From Hsuehochloa calcarea (Eukaryota > Streptophyta > Magnoliopsida > Poales > Poaceae): 64,000 nucleotides of DNA. Location of the stretch: contig CM070603.1 in the NCBI GenBank assembly GCA_036346395.1, positions 29,421,045-29,485,044 of the forward strand, in the 5' to 3' direction. The notes under the pieces were generated by a model. The model ran no database searches. It had not been told where the DNA came from and saw only the letters and a program-made list of their open reading frames with translations. The position numbers and the translations under genes are program-made. Of this stretch, positions 10,691 through 21,690 are shown in pieces; the stretch's first letter is position 1, and each line of letters begins with the position of its first letter.

Positions 10691-11904
10691 GTAATATTCA
10701 CAAAAAGAAGCAACACGAGATCGAGTTTGAACACCCTTACTTACATCACCCAATATTTGGTCTATTGGATGATCCTTAGCAATTGCATTGTGGATTCTTG
10801 GTGGTAAGTTAGATGGTTGATCATCTTCCTTATTGTCAAATTGAACTTGGTTTGTAGAAGATGTTGGTGGTTCAACTTGTGTGGAGGATGATGAATCATC
10901 TTCGGGCTTTATGTCACCAATTTGCATATGCTCCATTGCCCTTCTCAAAGCTTCATTGCCTACATCATCCAAATTCTCATGCTCTTCTTGAGAGCCGTTA
11001 GTTTCATCAAATTGAACATCATGTTTTTCTTCAACTAAACCGGAGTTTTTGTTGAAGACACGATAAGCTTTACTATTTGATGAATAACCTAGCAAGAAAC
11101 CAACATCACATCTACTTTCAAATTTTGATAGCCGAACACCCTTCTTTAAAATATAGTATTTACAACCAAAGACACGAAAATAGGAGATGTTCGGTTTTCT
11201 TCCTACAAGAAGCTCATAGGAAGTCTTTTTCAAAAGACGATGTAAATAAAGACGATTTATGGCATGACAAGCGGTGTTAATTGCTTCCGCCCAAAAACTA
11301 TCGGAAGTATTATATTCATCAAGCATTGTCCTAGCCATTTCAATTAATGTACGATTTTTCCTTTCTACAACTCCATTTTGTTCCGGGGTGTAGGTTGTGG
11401 AAAGTTCGTGCTTTATTCCAAGTTCATCACAAAAGTCTTCAACTTTAGTATTTTGAACTCGGAACCATTATCACTACGGATTTTCTTTATTTTGAAATCA
11501 AATTCATTTTGGGCCCTTTTTGTAAAGTTTTTGAAAATTCCGGAGGTTTCACTTTTATCATCTAGGAAGAATACCCATGTATATCTAGAGTAATCATCCA
11601 CAATAACCAAACAATAGCTATTTCCCCCGATACTCTTATAGGTTGTTGGCCCAAACAAATCCATATGTAAGAGTTCCAATGGTCTAGAAGTTGACATGAT
11701 ACTTTTGGAAGGGTGAGAATTAGCGACTTGTTTACCGGCTTGACATGCACTACAAAGTCGGTTTTTCTCAAACTTCACATCTTTCAAGCCAACAACTAAA
11801 TCATGTTTGAAAAGCTTTTTGAGTTGAATCATTCCTACATGAGCTAGCCTTCTATGCCAAAGCCAACCCAAGGAGGTTTTGCCATCAAACAAGTTTTTAA
11901 GCAA
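10691..11904 (-). pseudogene. copia B integrase (with GAG-pre-integrase zinc-binding region)
   Basis: From 11904 downward the reading gives the HHCC-type segment LWHRRLAHVGM...CSACQAGK, then the DDE core with MDLFGP (first Asp) and IRSDNGSEF (second Asp). After a frame change near 11340-11410 it continues with MARTMLDEYNTSDSFWAEAINTA, RKPNISYFRVFGC and GFLLGYSSNSKAYRVF, the C-terminal GKGY-like region of copia integrases. A variable serine/acid-rich linker to RT follows (about 10750-10980). Integrase would insert the cDNA with 5-bp staggered cuts, which fits the CCACC duplication. Confidence 0.92.
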
Positions 11905-12133
11905 GAATCATTTGAAGTGAAATCTACCAAATAAAGGTTTCCAAATCTAAATCCTTTAAAAATTAAAGAGTTATCATTTTCATTTGAAATTGTAACACCT
12001 TCTTTAGAGAAGGAACAAATTAGTCCTAGATCACATATTTGAGCTACGGATAACAAGTTAAAGTTTAGTGATTCTACTAGAGATACATTTGAAATGGAAA
12101 GGTCATTTGAGATAGCAATTTTACCCAATCCAA

Positions 12134-12540
12134 TTACCTTTCCTTTGCTATTGTCACCAAATGTGATTTTGTCCATTCCTTTCCCATTCTCGAATGTGGT
12201 GAACATTTTCTATCACCGGTCATGTGTTGAGTGCAACCACTATCAAGCACCCAATGTTTTCCACGGTCTTGTAGTTCACCTACAAAACAAGAATCAAGTT
12301 CTTTTAGGTACCCAAATTTGTTTGGGTCCTTGGAGGTTAGTGACCAAGGTTTTAGGCACCCAAATAGCGTTCTTTTAGCGCCTAAAATTGAAGTGCCAAT
12401 AAAATGAGCAAGTATTTTACCATCCTTAGTCTTTCTAAGCATATAGCATGAATCATATATACCAAAAGATGCAATTTTACCTTTAGGACAATTTTGTTGC
12501 ACATGTCCTATTTCCAAGCACTTATAGCAATACTTACCAT
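12134..12540 (-). pseudogene. copia B zinc knuckle and aspartic protease
   Basis: The minus strand at about 12490-12540 encodes CYKCLEIGHVQQNCPK, a CX2CX4HX4C knuckle. Downstream, HWVLDSGCTQHMTGD (near 12220-12265) is the active-site region of copia retropepsins (DSG triad). The protease cleaves the gag-pol polyprotein. The frame runs on to 12134, then breaks before the pre-integrase region. Confidence 0.88.
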
Positions 12541-12545
12541 TTTCC

Positions 12546-14129
12546 TCACATACCTTGTGGGTTTATTTGCCGGCTTCTTACCTTTCTTAGGCACATACCG
12601 AGACCTTCCTTGTTGAATGAGCACCTTTGCTCACTCAAAAGCTTGTCTAAGGTGGCCTTACCCTTAAAGCATCTTTCCAAACTTTTGCTTAGTTTATTGA
12701 CTTGTTCTTTTAATTCATGGTTCTCAACAATAAGTAAAGGATCACAAGTATTTGCTAAACTAGCAATTGAATCATCACTAGAGCAACATGGCATGGCAAG
12801 TAAATCATCACATGAAGTAGAAATGCTAGACATGGATTTTTCATTTAAAGCAATATCTACTTTAGACATCTCATTCATTAAATCACAAGTAATTCCAATA
12901 TGTGAATGAGATTTTTCAATATTCTTTAAGATGAGAGAATCATGAGCTTTCTTTAGCTCCTCAAAAGAGTCTTTTAGAGAGATATTCTTTCTTCAAGACT
13001 TTAAATTTTGATTTCTCTTTTCCATTAAATTCATTTAATTCATCAAGCATTTCAATAATTCTTCATAAGTTGGTTCATCACTATCAATGGATTTTACCTT
13101 ATCTCCTTTTGCCATGAGGCATGTAGGAGTGGAGAATAGTGAAGGAGTTTCTTTGATAGCAATGCCAACTAGTCCCTTCTTCTTGGAAGACTCATCCTCA
13201 TCTGAGTCGGAGTCGCTTGATTCATCATTTGAATCCCACTCTCCAATGTGAGCTTCATTCTTGCCATCCTTGTGAAGCTTCTTGAAAAGCTTCTTCTTGC
13301 CATTATATTCTTTCTTCTTGAATGACTTGTCCTTGTCATCCTTCTTTGCGGGCAACGAGATGAGATGTGCCCTTTTCATCACAATTATAGCATCGAATGT
13401 TGCTATAACGCTTCTTGTCACTTGAATATTGTCCCTTCTTGTATTTGTCAAAGTTGTAGCTTCTATTGGGCGTCTCTTCATGAACTTCTTCATTTTTCTT
13501 ACAAGGAGTGCATACTCCTCATCGGAATCTTCTCCTTCATCCTCATCATCACTTGATTCCGCTTTGGCCTTGAAAGCGGTAATTTTCTTCTTTGAGGAGG
13601 ATGTCTCCACGAGCTCTTCTTTGTCCTTCTTGAACAACTCATTTGTGATGAGATTGCCCAAAAGGCCCGTTGGTGTCATCCTTGGCAATTCGGGAGAGTT
13701 GATGAAGAGCGTCACCAAAGTTTCATATTTGTCAGGAAGAGCCCTAAGCATCTTGCGCACAATATCAACATCGGAAAGGTTAGTCCCAAGGCCTTTGAGC
13801 TCATTCACAATGTTGTTGAGTCTTGAATACATCTCATTGATGTTTTCATGAGGCAACATTATGAATGTCTCATATTTAATCCGAAGCCTATGCAATTTGG
13901 CTTCTTTGACCGTGGATGTACCCTCATGGATTTCGAGAGTTGTCCAAATAGCATGAGCGGTTTCCAAATTGCTCACTCTATTGAACTCATCCGCGTTCAA
14001 AGCGCCAAAGAGAGCATTCATAGCTTGGGCATCTAAATGAGAGTTACGCGTGTCTTGATCCGTGGGTTCAAGTGGATTAAGAGGCATAGTGTAACCATCA
14101 TTTACGATTTTCCAAATGCTTGGACTCAT
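12546..14129 (-). pseudogene. copia B gag
   Basis: The largest open part is 13035-14129 (364 codons): a UBN2/copia-type gag with LETAHAIWTTLEIHEGT, KLHRLRIKYETF, LNNIVNELKGLG, MLRALPDKYETLV and an acidic/lysine-rich tail. A first zinc knuckle (CYNCDEKG...) is encoded near 13370-13400, but one missing C in what should be GGCCAC throws it out of frame. The C-terminal half (12546-12878) is a coiled-coil-like segment (LKEQVNKLSKSLERCF). Gag forms the particle that packages RNA. The single-base loss inside the knuckle is typical of the indels across this element. Confidence 0.9.
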
Positions 14130-14267
14130 GGCCTTTAAAAGATTGACATTCTAATTTTCCAATAAGCATAATTTGTGCCATCAAAGAGTGGAGCCCTTCC
14201 TAAAGCCATTCCCTCACTAGCCATCCTTGCTCTCCTAGACGGTTAAGTCCAACAATGGAGAGACCAA

Positions 14268-14279
14268 GCTCTGATACCA
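14268..14279 (-). promoter_or_regulatory. primer-binding site (tRNA-iMet) of copia B
   Basis: The minus strand reads TGGTATCAGAGC two bases inside the 5' LTR, complementary to the 3' end of initiator methionine tRNA. This is the standard primer of plant copia elements and fixes the element's orientation. Confidence 0.95.
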
Positions 14280-14281
14280 CT

Positions 14282-15927
14282 TGTAGGATCAAGGATAACC
14301 GACTAGAGGGGGTGAATAGGAGGTTTTAAAGTTTTAACAAATTAACAATTTATCCAATTCAATTAATGACTTAGTCTAAACAAGTTATGCTCCTAGCTAG
14401 GCAATTTAATCACAATAAGCAAGCTAGAAATATAAGTGCGAATTGTAAAGACAAGAAATAACCACAAGACACAATGATGTTTTTCCGTGGTATCGAAGAC
14501 TTGCGGTCTTCACTAGTCCACGTTGAGGAAGCTTGATCACCCAAGCGGCTCCACGAATTAAGCCTTCCTCGATCACTTGGGTTGTTCTTCCTCCGCTCCG
14601 GAGATGGTGAACACCAACCACTCACAATCTTGCTCGGGTCTTCTCACAAGCTTCACTTGAGAAGATCACCGTGCTTCACCGCTAAGCCGTCTAGGAGTGC
14701 GGCAACACCCCAAGAGAATAGATCAACGATCCTCGCTGACTTTACTCAAGTGCCAATGAATCAACTAAAGATGAATGCACTTGATCTCCCTTTCAATGAA
14801 TGCAAGAGTAAATTGGGAGTAGAATTGAATGCACAATGCTCACAAGGGTTGAGTTATCTTCAATGCACTGTGTAACATCTCCCTTGTGCAGTTGGGGAGG
14901 TATTTATAGCCTCCACCAAACAATTCTAGCCGTTGGGAAGAAGTTCGAAAGTTCAATACAAATCGGAACAACCGCGTGTTAGCATCGGTACAACGGCGCT
15001 ACGCTCAATGCCGATAACGGCTATGTTACGCGATTAAATGCACCGATATAGCCGTTGGATTTAGTTGCGGTTCATCCGCAGCAAACACCGGATCGTCCGA
15101 TTTGAGGTCTCTAAACGGAGATTTTGCATCGTTGCGGAATTTTACAACCGCCAAATACATTTCGGAACATCCGTATTGCGGTTCATCCGATTATACGTGC
15201 GGTACAGCCGATTCTCAAAAGAGGTTTTCAAAGGAGATTACACTCGTACTGTTATTTTGCAACCGCCGTAATATCATCGGAACAACCGGGATGCGGTCGT
15301 ACCGTTCAAGCCATCGGTACAACCGCAGCCCACGAAATCAGATCACCACGAGATCATGACACGTGGAAGGCCACGATGGACTACTGTCTAGTGGTCCGGT
15401 CAGCACACAAGATCTGAGCCGTTAGATTGAGATCTGACGATCGGCTTGATTTTCAATTTAAAAGGCTAACGGTTGAACCGCTCACATGCCACGGAACAAC
15501 CGCTTGCTTGCACAACCATTGCTAAGCCTTCGGTTCATCCGATTCCAGAATTAAAACACTGAATTCATTCTAACTTAAATTCAAGTCCAATTTTTAAATG
15601 CATGCATGATCCTAAGTTGATCCATATGGCACAAGAATAAGCTATCAAGCTACTAGTCGTGATCCCCCTTAATAGTACGGCATTTATCCTATAATCCGGT
15701 CTACCAACCAATTCTCCTTAGACCGGTAAAATAGAAAAGGATCCTAGACTATTTGTACCTTGACTTTAAGCCTTGTTGATCTTCACATTTTCCTTTAGCA
15801 TGCATCCTTGCTTCATCATGTTCATCAAATGGAATTAACCTTGCACATTCTTAGTAAACTTGTTAATCCCATATTCACATATTATCATTAATTACCAAAA
15901 CCATTTTTAGGGGCCTAGATGCTTTCA
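14282..15927 (-). repeat. 5' LTR of copia B (1646 bp)
   Basis: Direct repeat of 4604-6258 with the same ends. TATA box at 14900-14909 (minus strand). Differences from the 3' LTR include many single-base losses in short runs, nearly always in this copy (for example 6 versus 5 G near the start, GCCGG versus GCGG, TTCCC versus TTCC). Confidence 0.95.
14900..14909 (-). promoter_or_regulatory. TATA box in 5' LTR of copia B
   Basis: Minus-strand CTATAAATAC. In this 5' LTR it would drive transcription of the whole element towards lower coordinates. Confidence 0.7.
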
Positions 15928-16258
15928 CCACCTCGCCTCCGCCAGTGCCTGCATGGCCCAAAGCGTCGTCTTTGAGGGTCGTCTTGTGCCGACAAGCCCA
16001 CCAAAATAACTATAGACGGCGGAAGCGACGATGGCGGCGGTGACCGCCATCTTCATTCCTCTTGTACTCGTCTCATTAAAAACTAGTTAAAATTCAATTA
16101 ATTGGTAAAAACATGGGCACGCAAATATTTCAGGGAAAATTGAATTTTTCTTAATATTTTACAGATACAATGTTACTGCCTCGTTAAAAACCTTACGCCC
16201 CAGAGTGGGGTTCCCTGAGTAAGGAAAAGAGTACAGTAACAACATGCGTACATAATAG

Positions 16259-18685
16259 CTACTCATTAATGTCGAGATCGTTCCTGCATTCGAGGTCAGC
16301 GTACGCCTGCACGATCTCAAGATCCTCTAGTTGATGTTGTTGCCGCTCTTTAGCCAATTCCCAGTGCTTGGCGCATGTGATTGCCTCCACCATCCTAGGC
16401 GTGAGTGATGATCTTCTTTCTTCAATTATTCTCCCTGCCATGCTGAATGTTGCTTCTGAAGAGACAGTGGACACTGGCACCAGCAAAACATCCCGTGCGA
16501 AATGTGACAACACAGGAAATATCCGCTTGTTGTTCTTCCACCACTCGAGCAAGTCTATCTTTCCACCGGAAAGATCAGGATCGATGTTTGTAAAATCATG
16601 CTCTAGGTAGTAGTTTAGCTCCGAGACAGAATTCCACAAGGGGGTTCCCTGAGACTGAGAGGACGAAGAATTGAACTTGCCCTTTAGTTTCTTCCACAAG
16701 TGGGATGTCAAGCTTTTCTTTCCTTGTTGCGTCTGCTGTGAGGCCTCCGATCTCACGCTGATGCCGAATTTGTCATGATACATGCGGAAAACATTAAAAA
16801 TCTCCTCTTTGACATGTGCAAAAGTTTCCGAGTAATCAAGACCGAGGCATTCACATATTCCCTCCATACGGATCTGCAAACCTGACAACTTTTTTGTAGG
16901 ATCGAAAATGATAGCAAAGCAATACACATGTGAAAATAGAACCAAAATATTTAATAAATTTTTCTCTATTAGTGCGACAGCATGACCTAAAAGGGGATCA
17001 TTCCTAGATTTGGCAATCTTATCTGCAATTAACCAAATAAATTCTATAACTAAGGGAGAGGTAGGGTAATAAACACCAGATAACATCTTTGTTGCTTTAT
17101 AAAAAGGTTTTAAAAACTCCCAAAAATGACTAGCAATCTGTCAATCTGAATTAGTAACTACTAATTCATTGTCTTGAGAGTTAGCATTGACAAATACGGA
17201 TATAACATGTTCATACCCTTGTAACTTCTTTAACATGATATAGGTCGAGTTCCACCTCACCTTCATGCCAAGGCCGAATTTTCTTGGCTCCTTCCCATTG
17301 GCCGCGCAGTACTCCGCGAACCTAGCTGCCACTTGTGGGGAATTTGTGAGGTAGCGAACAGCGTCACGAACACTGTTCAAAAATCCGCCAATCGCTTGCA
17401 TACCATCTTGAACAACAAGGTTCAATATATGGTATACACATCTCTGGTGGAGAACATAACCACCAATATACGTCTGCAATCTTGGGATGAGGATGTTCAT
17501 AGCAGTAGTGTTCGCTGATGCGTTATCAAGAGTTATAGAAGCAATATTATTGTCTATCTTAAAATCATCAAGTATGCATAGTATACGCTCGGCAATGACC
17601 TCTCCCGTGTGTGATTCGTTAATTACCTTAAACCCTATGACTCTCTTGTTTAGCTTGTAATTGTTGTCTAAATAATGGGCTACAACACTAAGGTATGCAC
17701 TTCTTTGGTATGATGATGTCCAGATGTCCGAAGTTATAGCAAAAGAGAACTGAACTTGTAGGAATAGTTCTTTTAGCTCTGCTAGTTCCTTATGATATAT
17801 CCGTAAAATATTAGATGTAGTGGTTCTCCTACTAACATGTTGGTACTGTGGGCAAAAGCCACGTTGGATCATTCTTTCGAACGCGCGACTTTCACCCATC
17901 CAAATCGGTTGATCTTTTGCAACAATATATCTAGCAATTTCTTCACAGGCAGAAAAAGGGTAGTATACCCAAGTACTTACAGAGCCATCGGCCTCGAAAT
18001 TTAGCTGCGTTTGTACTCCTCCCCCTTGGCTCTGTGCCCCAATCTTGCGTAAGCATGCTTTGTAGTGCCGGTTCAAGTGCCATATCCCTGCAGTTGTACG
18101 AGCAGATAATTTAGCTTGGCAATAATTACATATTGCGATATCTACCGTTTGGCCGTCTTGGATTTCCTAGCTCCAGGTCATGTGCTTCCAGCATTTCGCC
18201 CTTCGTCCAGACCCGGCAATGTTGCCGTCTGTGGACGCGGGAGAGAACTCTGGAGGCCCCATTGGCCCCGGACCACCCTGGTACTCCTCGTAGCCCTCCG
18301 TACCGTCCATATGACGGTCATCCATGCCGTAGTCTCCCATGCTTTGCGAGAACTGGCGAGCATCAATGGGAGTCGGAGCCGGAGGACGACTAGGGGAGCG
18401 ATGACGAGAGCTTACACTAAGTCGCCCTGCTGTCCTTTTTGTGCTCCGAATCCTCGGTAGCATACCGCTCGGGAACTCCTTGGTGCTCCGACTCCTTGGC
18501 AGCATAATGGGTGAATAGATGGTGAATAAATGGGGAGAGTAGATGGATGTTGAAGAAATGAGGAGAGTAGATGGGATGAAGAAGAAATGAAAGTTGATTT
18601 TTGTATGGTGAAGAAAAGAGATCAGTGAGTTGATTTTCGTTGGTGAGCACGACGATTGACGAATGCTTGGTGATTTTATAGGCAC
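16259..18685 (-). pseudogene. hAT-1 transposase (Ricesleeper/Daysleeper type), two nonsense codons
   Basis: One reading frame is open from 18685 to the stop at 16259, about 808 codons, except for TAG at 18167-18169 and TGA at 17141-17143. Domains in order: a low-complexity N-terminus; a BED zinc finger (AKCWKHMTW, CNYCQAKL, HLNRHYKAC) near 18040-18190; the RNase-H-like core with FAITSDIWTS (first Asp), SITLDNASANT (second Asp) and the hAT CX2H motif CVYHILNLVVQDG; then hATC dimerisation with VSSEATFSMAGR (catalytic Glu) and RRSSLTPRMVEAI. The sequence around both stops is normal hAT protein (the second, NSD*QIASHFWEFLKPFYKAT, probably once had Trp), so these are point mutations in an almost intact gene. 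Length fits the family. Confidence 0.92.
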
Positions 18686-19860
18686 GGTGAGTTGCCGAAC
18701 GTTGAAGTTTCCGAACGTTACGCTTCCGAAATCCGAACGTTACCGCTCTGACCCTCTCTATCTGAATCAAAGCAAAACAATAAGTGTTTGTTTGAAAGCA
18801 AAACTGATTTGATTTGAAAGTAATCGAAAGCTGTGTCTCGATCTGTCGGATTCCCTCTGCTCTTTCTCTCTCCTCTCCCTCTCCCTCTCCCGGTTTCTCT
18901 CCCTCCCATCTTTTTCCCCGCCCCCTCTCTTTTTCCCCGCCCCCGACCCCACGGTGGTCCCGCCCGCCCACTCGTCTCCATCGCCCCCTTCGCCCCTCGT
19001 CTCCCTCGCCCGCTCCCGTCCCCTCGCCTCGCCCCTCCCCCCCGCCCCCTCCGCCGTCCTCGCCTCCCACGTCGTCGCCTCCTCCCCCTCGCCGTCCTCG
19101 GCCGCTCGTCTCCTCGCCTCGTCCCTCCCGGCTCCCGGTCGCCCCTCGCCTCGCCGCCCTCCCCGATCGCCGTCCTCGCCTCCCCGTCGCCTCCACTGAT
19201 CCCTCCCCCGCGTCGCCCGCCGCCCCTCGCCTCCCCAGTCCCACAGTCGCCGCCTAGCCGTACTCAACCCCCGGTCGCCTCCTCCCCTCCACGGCCGCGC
19301 CCCTCTTTCGATGGCTCGGTGGGAGGCGAGGCGGCGCGAGGCGGCGAGGCGAGGCCGAGCTGCGGCGGAGGCGAGGCGCGCGGCGAGGCCCTCCCCCATC
19401 CCCACCGGCCACCACCACTGAGCCACGAGTCCATCCCGCCACCACCGTGGCGAGGTGGTGGTGGCCGAGCGGCGCGGAGCCGAGGCGGGCGGCGGTGCGG
19501 GCGTGGCGGCGGGCGAGCGGCCGCCGGCGTGGAGAAGCGGCGGGGCGCTAAGAGGTCGCCGCAGTGTCTTTGGAAGGGGAGGGTGGAAGCGGAGACGTCG
19601 GCGACGACGCAGCGTGTGCCCTTCCCAACCTCCTCCCGCGGCGGCCCGGCGCCGCGGCCGGCCATCGTCGCTGCGGCGTGCTCGCGCCTCGCGCAAGCGT
19701 CCCGGTCCCGGTGAGATCGAGTCGGCGGGGCGTGCGGCCGTGCCCAACCGTGCGTCTTGCGTCTTTGCTCAACGGGCGGCTTGCGGCGGCGGCCAAGACA
19801 CCCCACCATTTGGGCGAGCCACCGACCTGCTACGTGTCGAGCCGGACCGTGCTTTGAGCT
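18686..19860 (-). other. hAT-1 5' leader, GC-rich and strand-skewed
   Basis: Between the transposase frame and the right inverted repeat, 18840-19260 is almost pure C/T-rich on the plus strand (purine-rich on the transposase sense strand), then GC-rich and mixed. Long open frames here on both strands give only Pro/Arg/Ser or Gly/Arg/Glu runs and are not credible proteins. It is probably the promoter and untranslated leader of the transposase. Other hAT elements in the window have similar leaders. Confidence 0.6.
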
Positions 19861-19894
19861 GGCTCAAAAAAGCCCAACCTGACTCCCACCTCTA

Positions 19895-19902
19895 GTGATA
19901 TT
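19895..19902 (+). repeat. 8-bp target-site duplication of hAT-1 (right copy)
   Basis: GTGATATT, identical to 4476-4483. Confidence 0.9.
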
Positions 19903-20784
19903 CCAGTCTTAACCTAAAATTTGTACACATGGAAACCGAATCATGCGTGACACGAAATGGCAGGATGCCTCGAAGGACCACGCGCGGGCGACGGATTTCT
20001 ATATTTTGTCTTTTGCGCCATCGTTCGAGGACCAATCGCATCCACGTCGTCGTTCCAACCAAAGTTGGGCTTTTGTTAATGGCGCAAGAGTCAGCATCCA
20101 GAGAAGGAAAGGCTATCCATTTTACTACTATTATTATACGCCAACTCGCTGCTACAATCGAGCTTATCGTGATGCTGTTAGTTTATCTAATCCAGTTCTA
20201 AATTTCTAATAAGGAATGTACAATCCGTCTATAATTTTTGACAGGTGAGATTTTTTATGACGTGGATAAGAGAATGGGGAGAGAGAATAAAGCCGTTTAG
20301 TTTTTTTGTTATTGTATACATGTTATCTGTACAATTTGTAAGGTCGATATATATAGTCAGCTTATAAACAACTCATTATGCGAGTTGTTTTTAGTTTTAT
20401 CTAACAACAGTATATGTAATATTGTACGAGTCCTAATGCGCACCAATTTACATGCACATACAACCGTCCGTACTGTGGCACTGTGTGTGACAAACTGACA
20501 ACTTACCGGTTTGTAGCATTGGCGCAGCTTCCACGTGCCATATGGGCAGGTACTAGTGAGTACTGACCAATAGCAATTTGTCGTTGTCTAACGCCAATTG
20601 CCACATGATCAATAAGGTTTTGTACCGTGCATGCACGACCCACTGATTCGATCTAGCCAGCAGGATAGATTGTAAACTGAATCAACCCAATTAAAGGGTT
20701 TTTTTTTGGTGAAGTATCAGGTTCCATTAATGATTTATCATGTCAAAGTTCAGTTACATGTCATAGGTAGCCTGCCATATATAT
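19903..20784. other. unassigned spacer
   Basis: AT-rich sequence with no gene, RNA or element that I recognise. Confidence 0.3.
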
Positions 20785-21690
20785 AAGCAAATCTCTTATT
20801 TGCCACTGAAAAGTTAGCACGATCCCTCTTATACCATCAGAAAAATATTCATCCATTCGTCGACATTGGATCTCAACTTTTATCTTTTATTTACCACTCT
20901 CGTTGGTCCATAGTGAGTTGACTATTAAGTGTTGCGTGAAAAGACTGTTCTACCCATCTTCATCCTCCTCCATGCCTTCATATTTCTCATTTTGCTCAAG
21001 GCACCAGCAGCTCGTTCCCTAAAGGGAGGCGGGCCGACGACAGCGGCATCACCACCATGCCCCACGCGGTCACCTGCTCACACCACAATTGCACACGCTC
21101 GAGCACCTGCCACGGCCGCCCACCACCCGAATCCTTCCCCACGCGTAGGTGCCTTTCCTGGGGTCCCAGATCTCTACCACCCCAGTGTCCCCAGGGCGGG
21201 TCAGCGAGTGGAGGGAGGAGGCCGGCGGGAGAAGGAGGAGGCTGATGGTGGGAGATGGGGATGTGGCCGCACCGACTGTTGGATGGGAGGAGGTCAGTGG
21301 CGGGATGAGGTAAGGAGGGCGGGAGAAGGGGGAGGCTGGCGGAGGGAGGTGGGGATGCGGTGGCATCGGCGGTTGGAGGAGAGGAGGCCGACGGGAGGAG
21401 GAGGAGGCCAGCAACAGGACAATGGAATGAGGTTGGGGCTAGAGAGAGAGAGGGGGGGGAGAAGGTTGAAGAAGAGAGGAGGGAGTAGATGTCTCACGGT
21501 AAGTTAGACATTTTGATATAAAAAAATTGATATGTTTTTGGGTTTAATCGTTAGCACATTCTAACGGAGTTGATGACAATAGCAAATAAGGGATGATAGT
21601 TGAGATCTAATGGTAATAAAAGATTGATATTTTTTCAATGACATAAAGAGTGATCGTGCCAACTTTCAGTAACAAATAAGAAATTTTCCC
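20785..21690. mobile_element. Pack-MULE-like element with GC-rich filler
   Basis: The left end (AAGCAAATCTCTTATTTG) and the reverse complement of the right end (GGGAAAATTTCTTATTTG) start an inverted repeat that continues for about 110 bp (CTGAAAAGTTAGCACGATC versus CTGAAAGTTGGCACGATC, and GGATCTCAACTTTTATC versus AGATCTCAACTATCATC). GGGAAAAT-type ends and long TIRs are characteristic of Mutator-like elements. The flanks ATATATATA and ATTTAAATA (7 of 9 equal) could be a worn 9-bp duplication. The interior (about 21000-21490) is GC-rich with degenerate GGAGGAGGC repeats and no transposase, as in Pack-MULEs that captured host DNA. The source of the filler is unknown. A 192-codon frame (20929-21507) exists, but its composition looks non-coding. 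Confidence 0.65.

Larger units (their letters stand above)
4604..15927 (-). mobile_element. copia B: complete Ty1-copia retrotransposon nested in hAT-1
   Basis: LTRs at 4604-6258 and 14282-15927 are direct repeats with TG...CA ends. Exact 5-bp duplications CCACC flank the element at 4599-4603 and 15928-15932. On the minus strand the order is 5' LTR, primer site, gag, protease, integrase, RT, RNase H, extra ORF, polypurine tract, 3' LTR. The protease-integrase-RT-RNase H order defines Ty1-copia. The 11.3-kb length, 1.65-kb LTRs and an extra ORF after pol suggest the Maximus/SIRE lineage; that lineage call is inference. Frames are broken in many places, mostly by single-base indels. Confidence 0.95.
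4484..19894 (-). mobile_element. hAT-1: Ricesleeper-type hAT transposon, split by copia B
   Basis: The termini are imperfect inverted repeats: TTGAGGTGGGC... on the left and, reverse-complemented, TAGAGGTGGGA... on the right, of the grass type (C/T)AGAGGTGGGC followed by GGGC-rich subterminal sequence. An exact 8-bp duplication, GTGATATT, flanks them. The transposase is encoded on the minus strand. Removing copia B (11,324 bp) and one 5-bp TSD leaves a native element of 4,082 bp, a normal size for an autonomous hAT. The 120 bp left of the copia insertion is the element's 3' terminal region and 15928-19894 is the remainder. Confidence 0.9.

Noticed and set aside
18417..19895. Several long open frames on both strands (up to 326 codons) in the GC-rich stretch
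   Set aside because: They encode only Pro/Arg/Ser or Gly/Arg/Glu runs produced by composition, overlap one another on both strands, and lie in the leader of hAT-1.
20929..21507. 192-codon plus-strand frame with a hydrophobic N-terminus resembling a signal peptide
   Set aside because: It crosses the inside of a TIR element; after the first 35 residues it is Gly/Arg/Glu-rich filler with degenerate repeats. No family is recognised.
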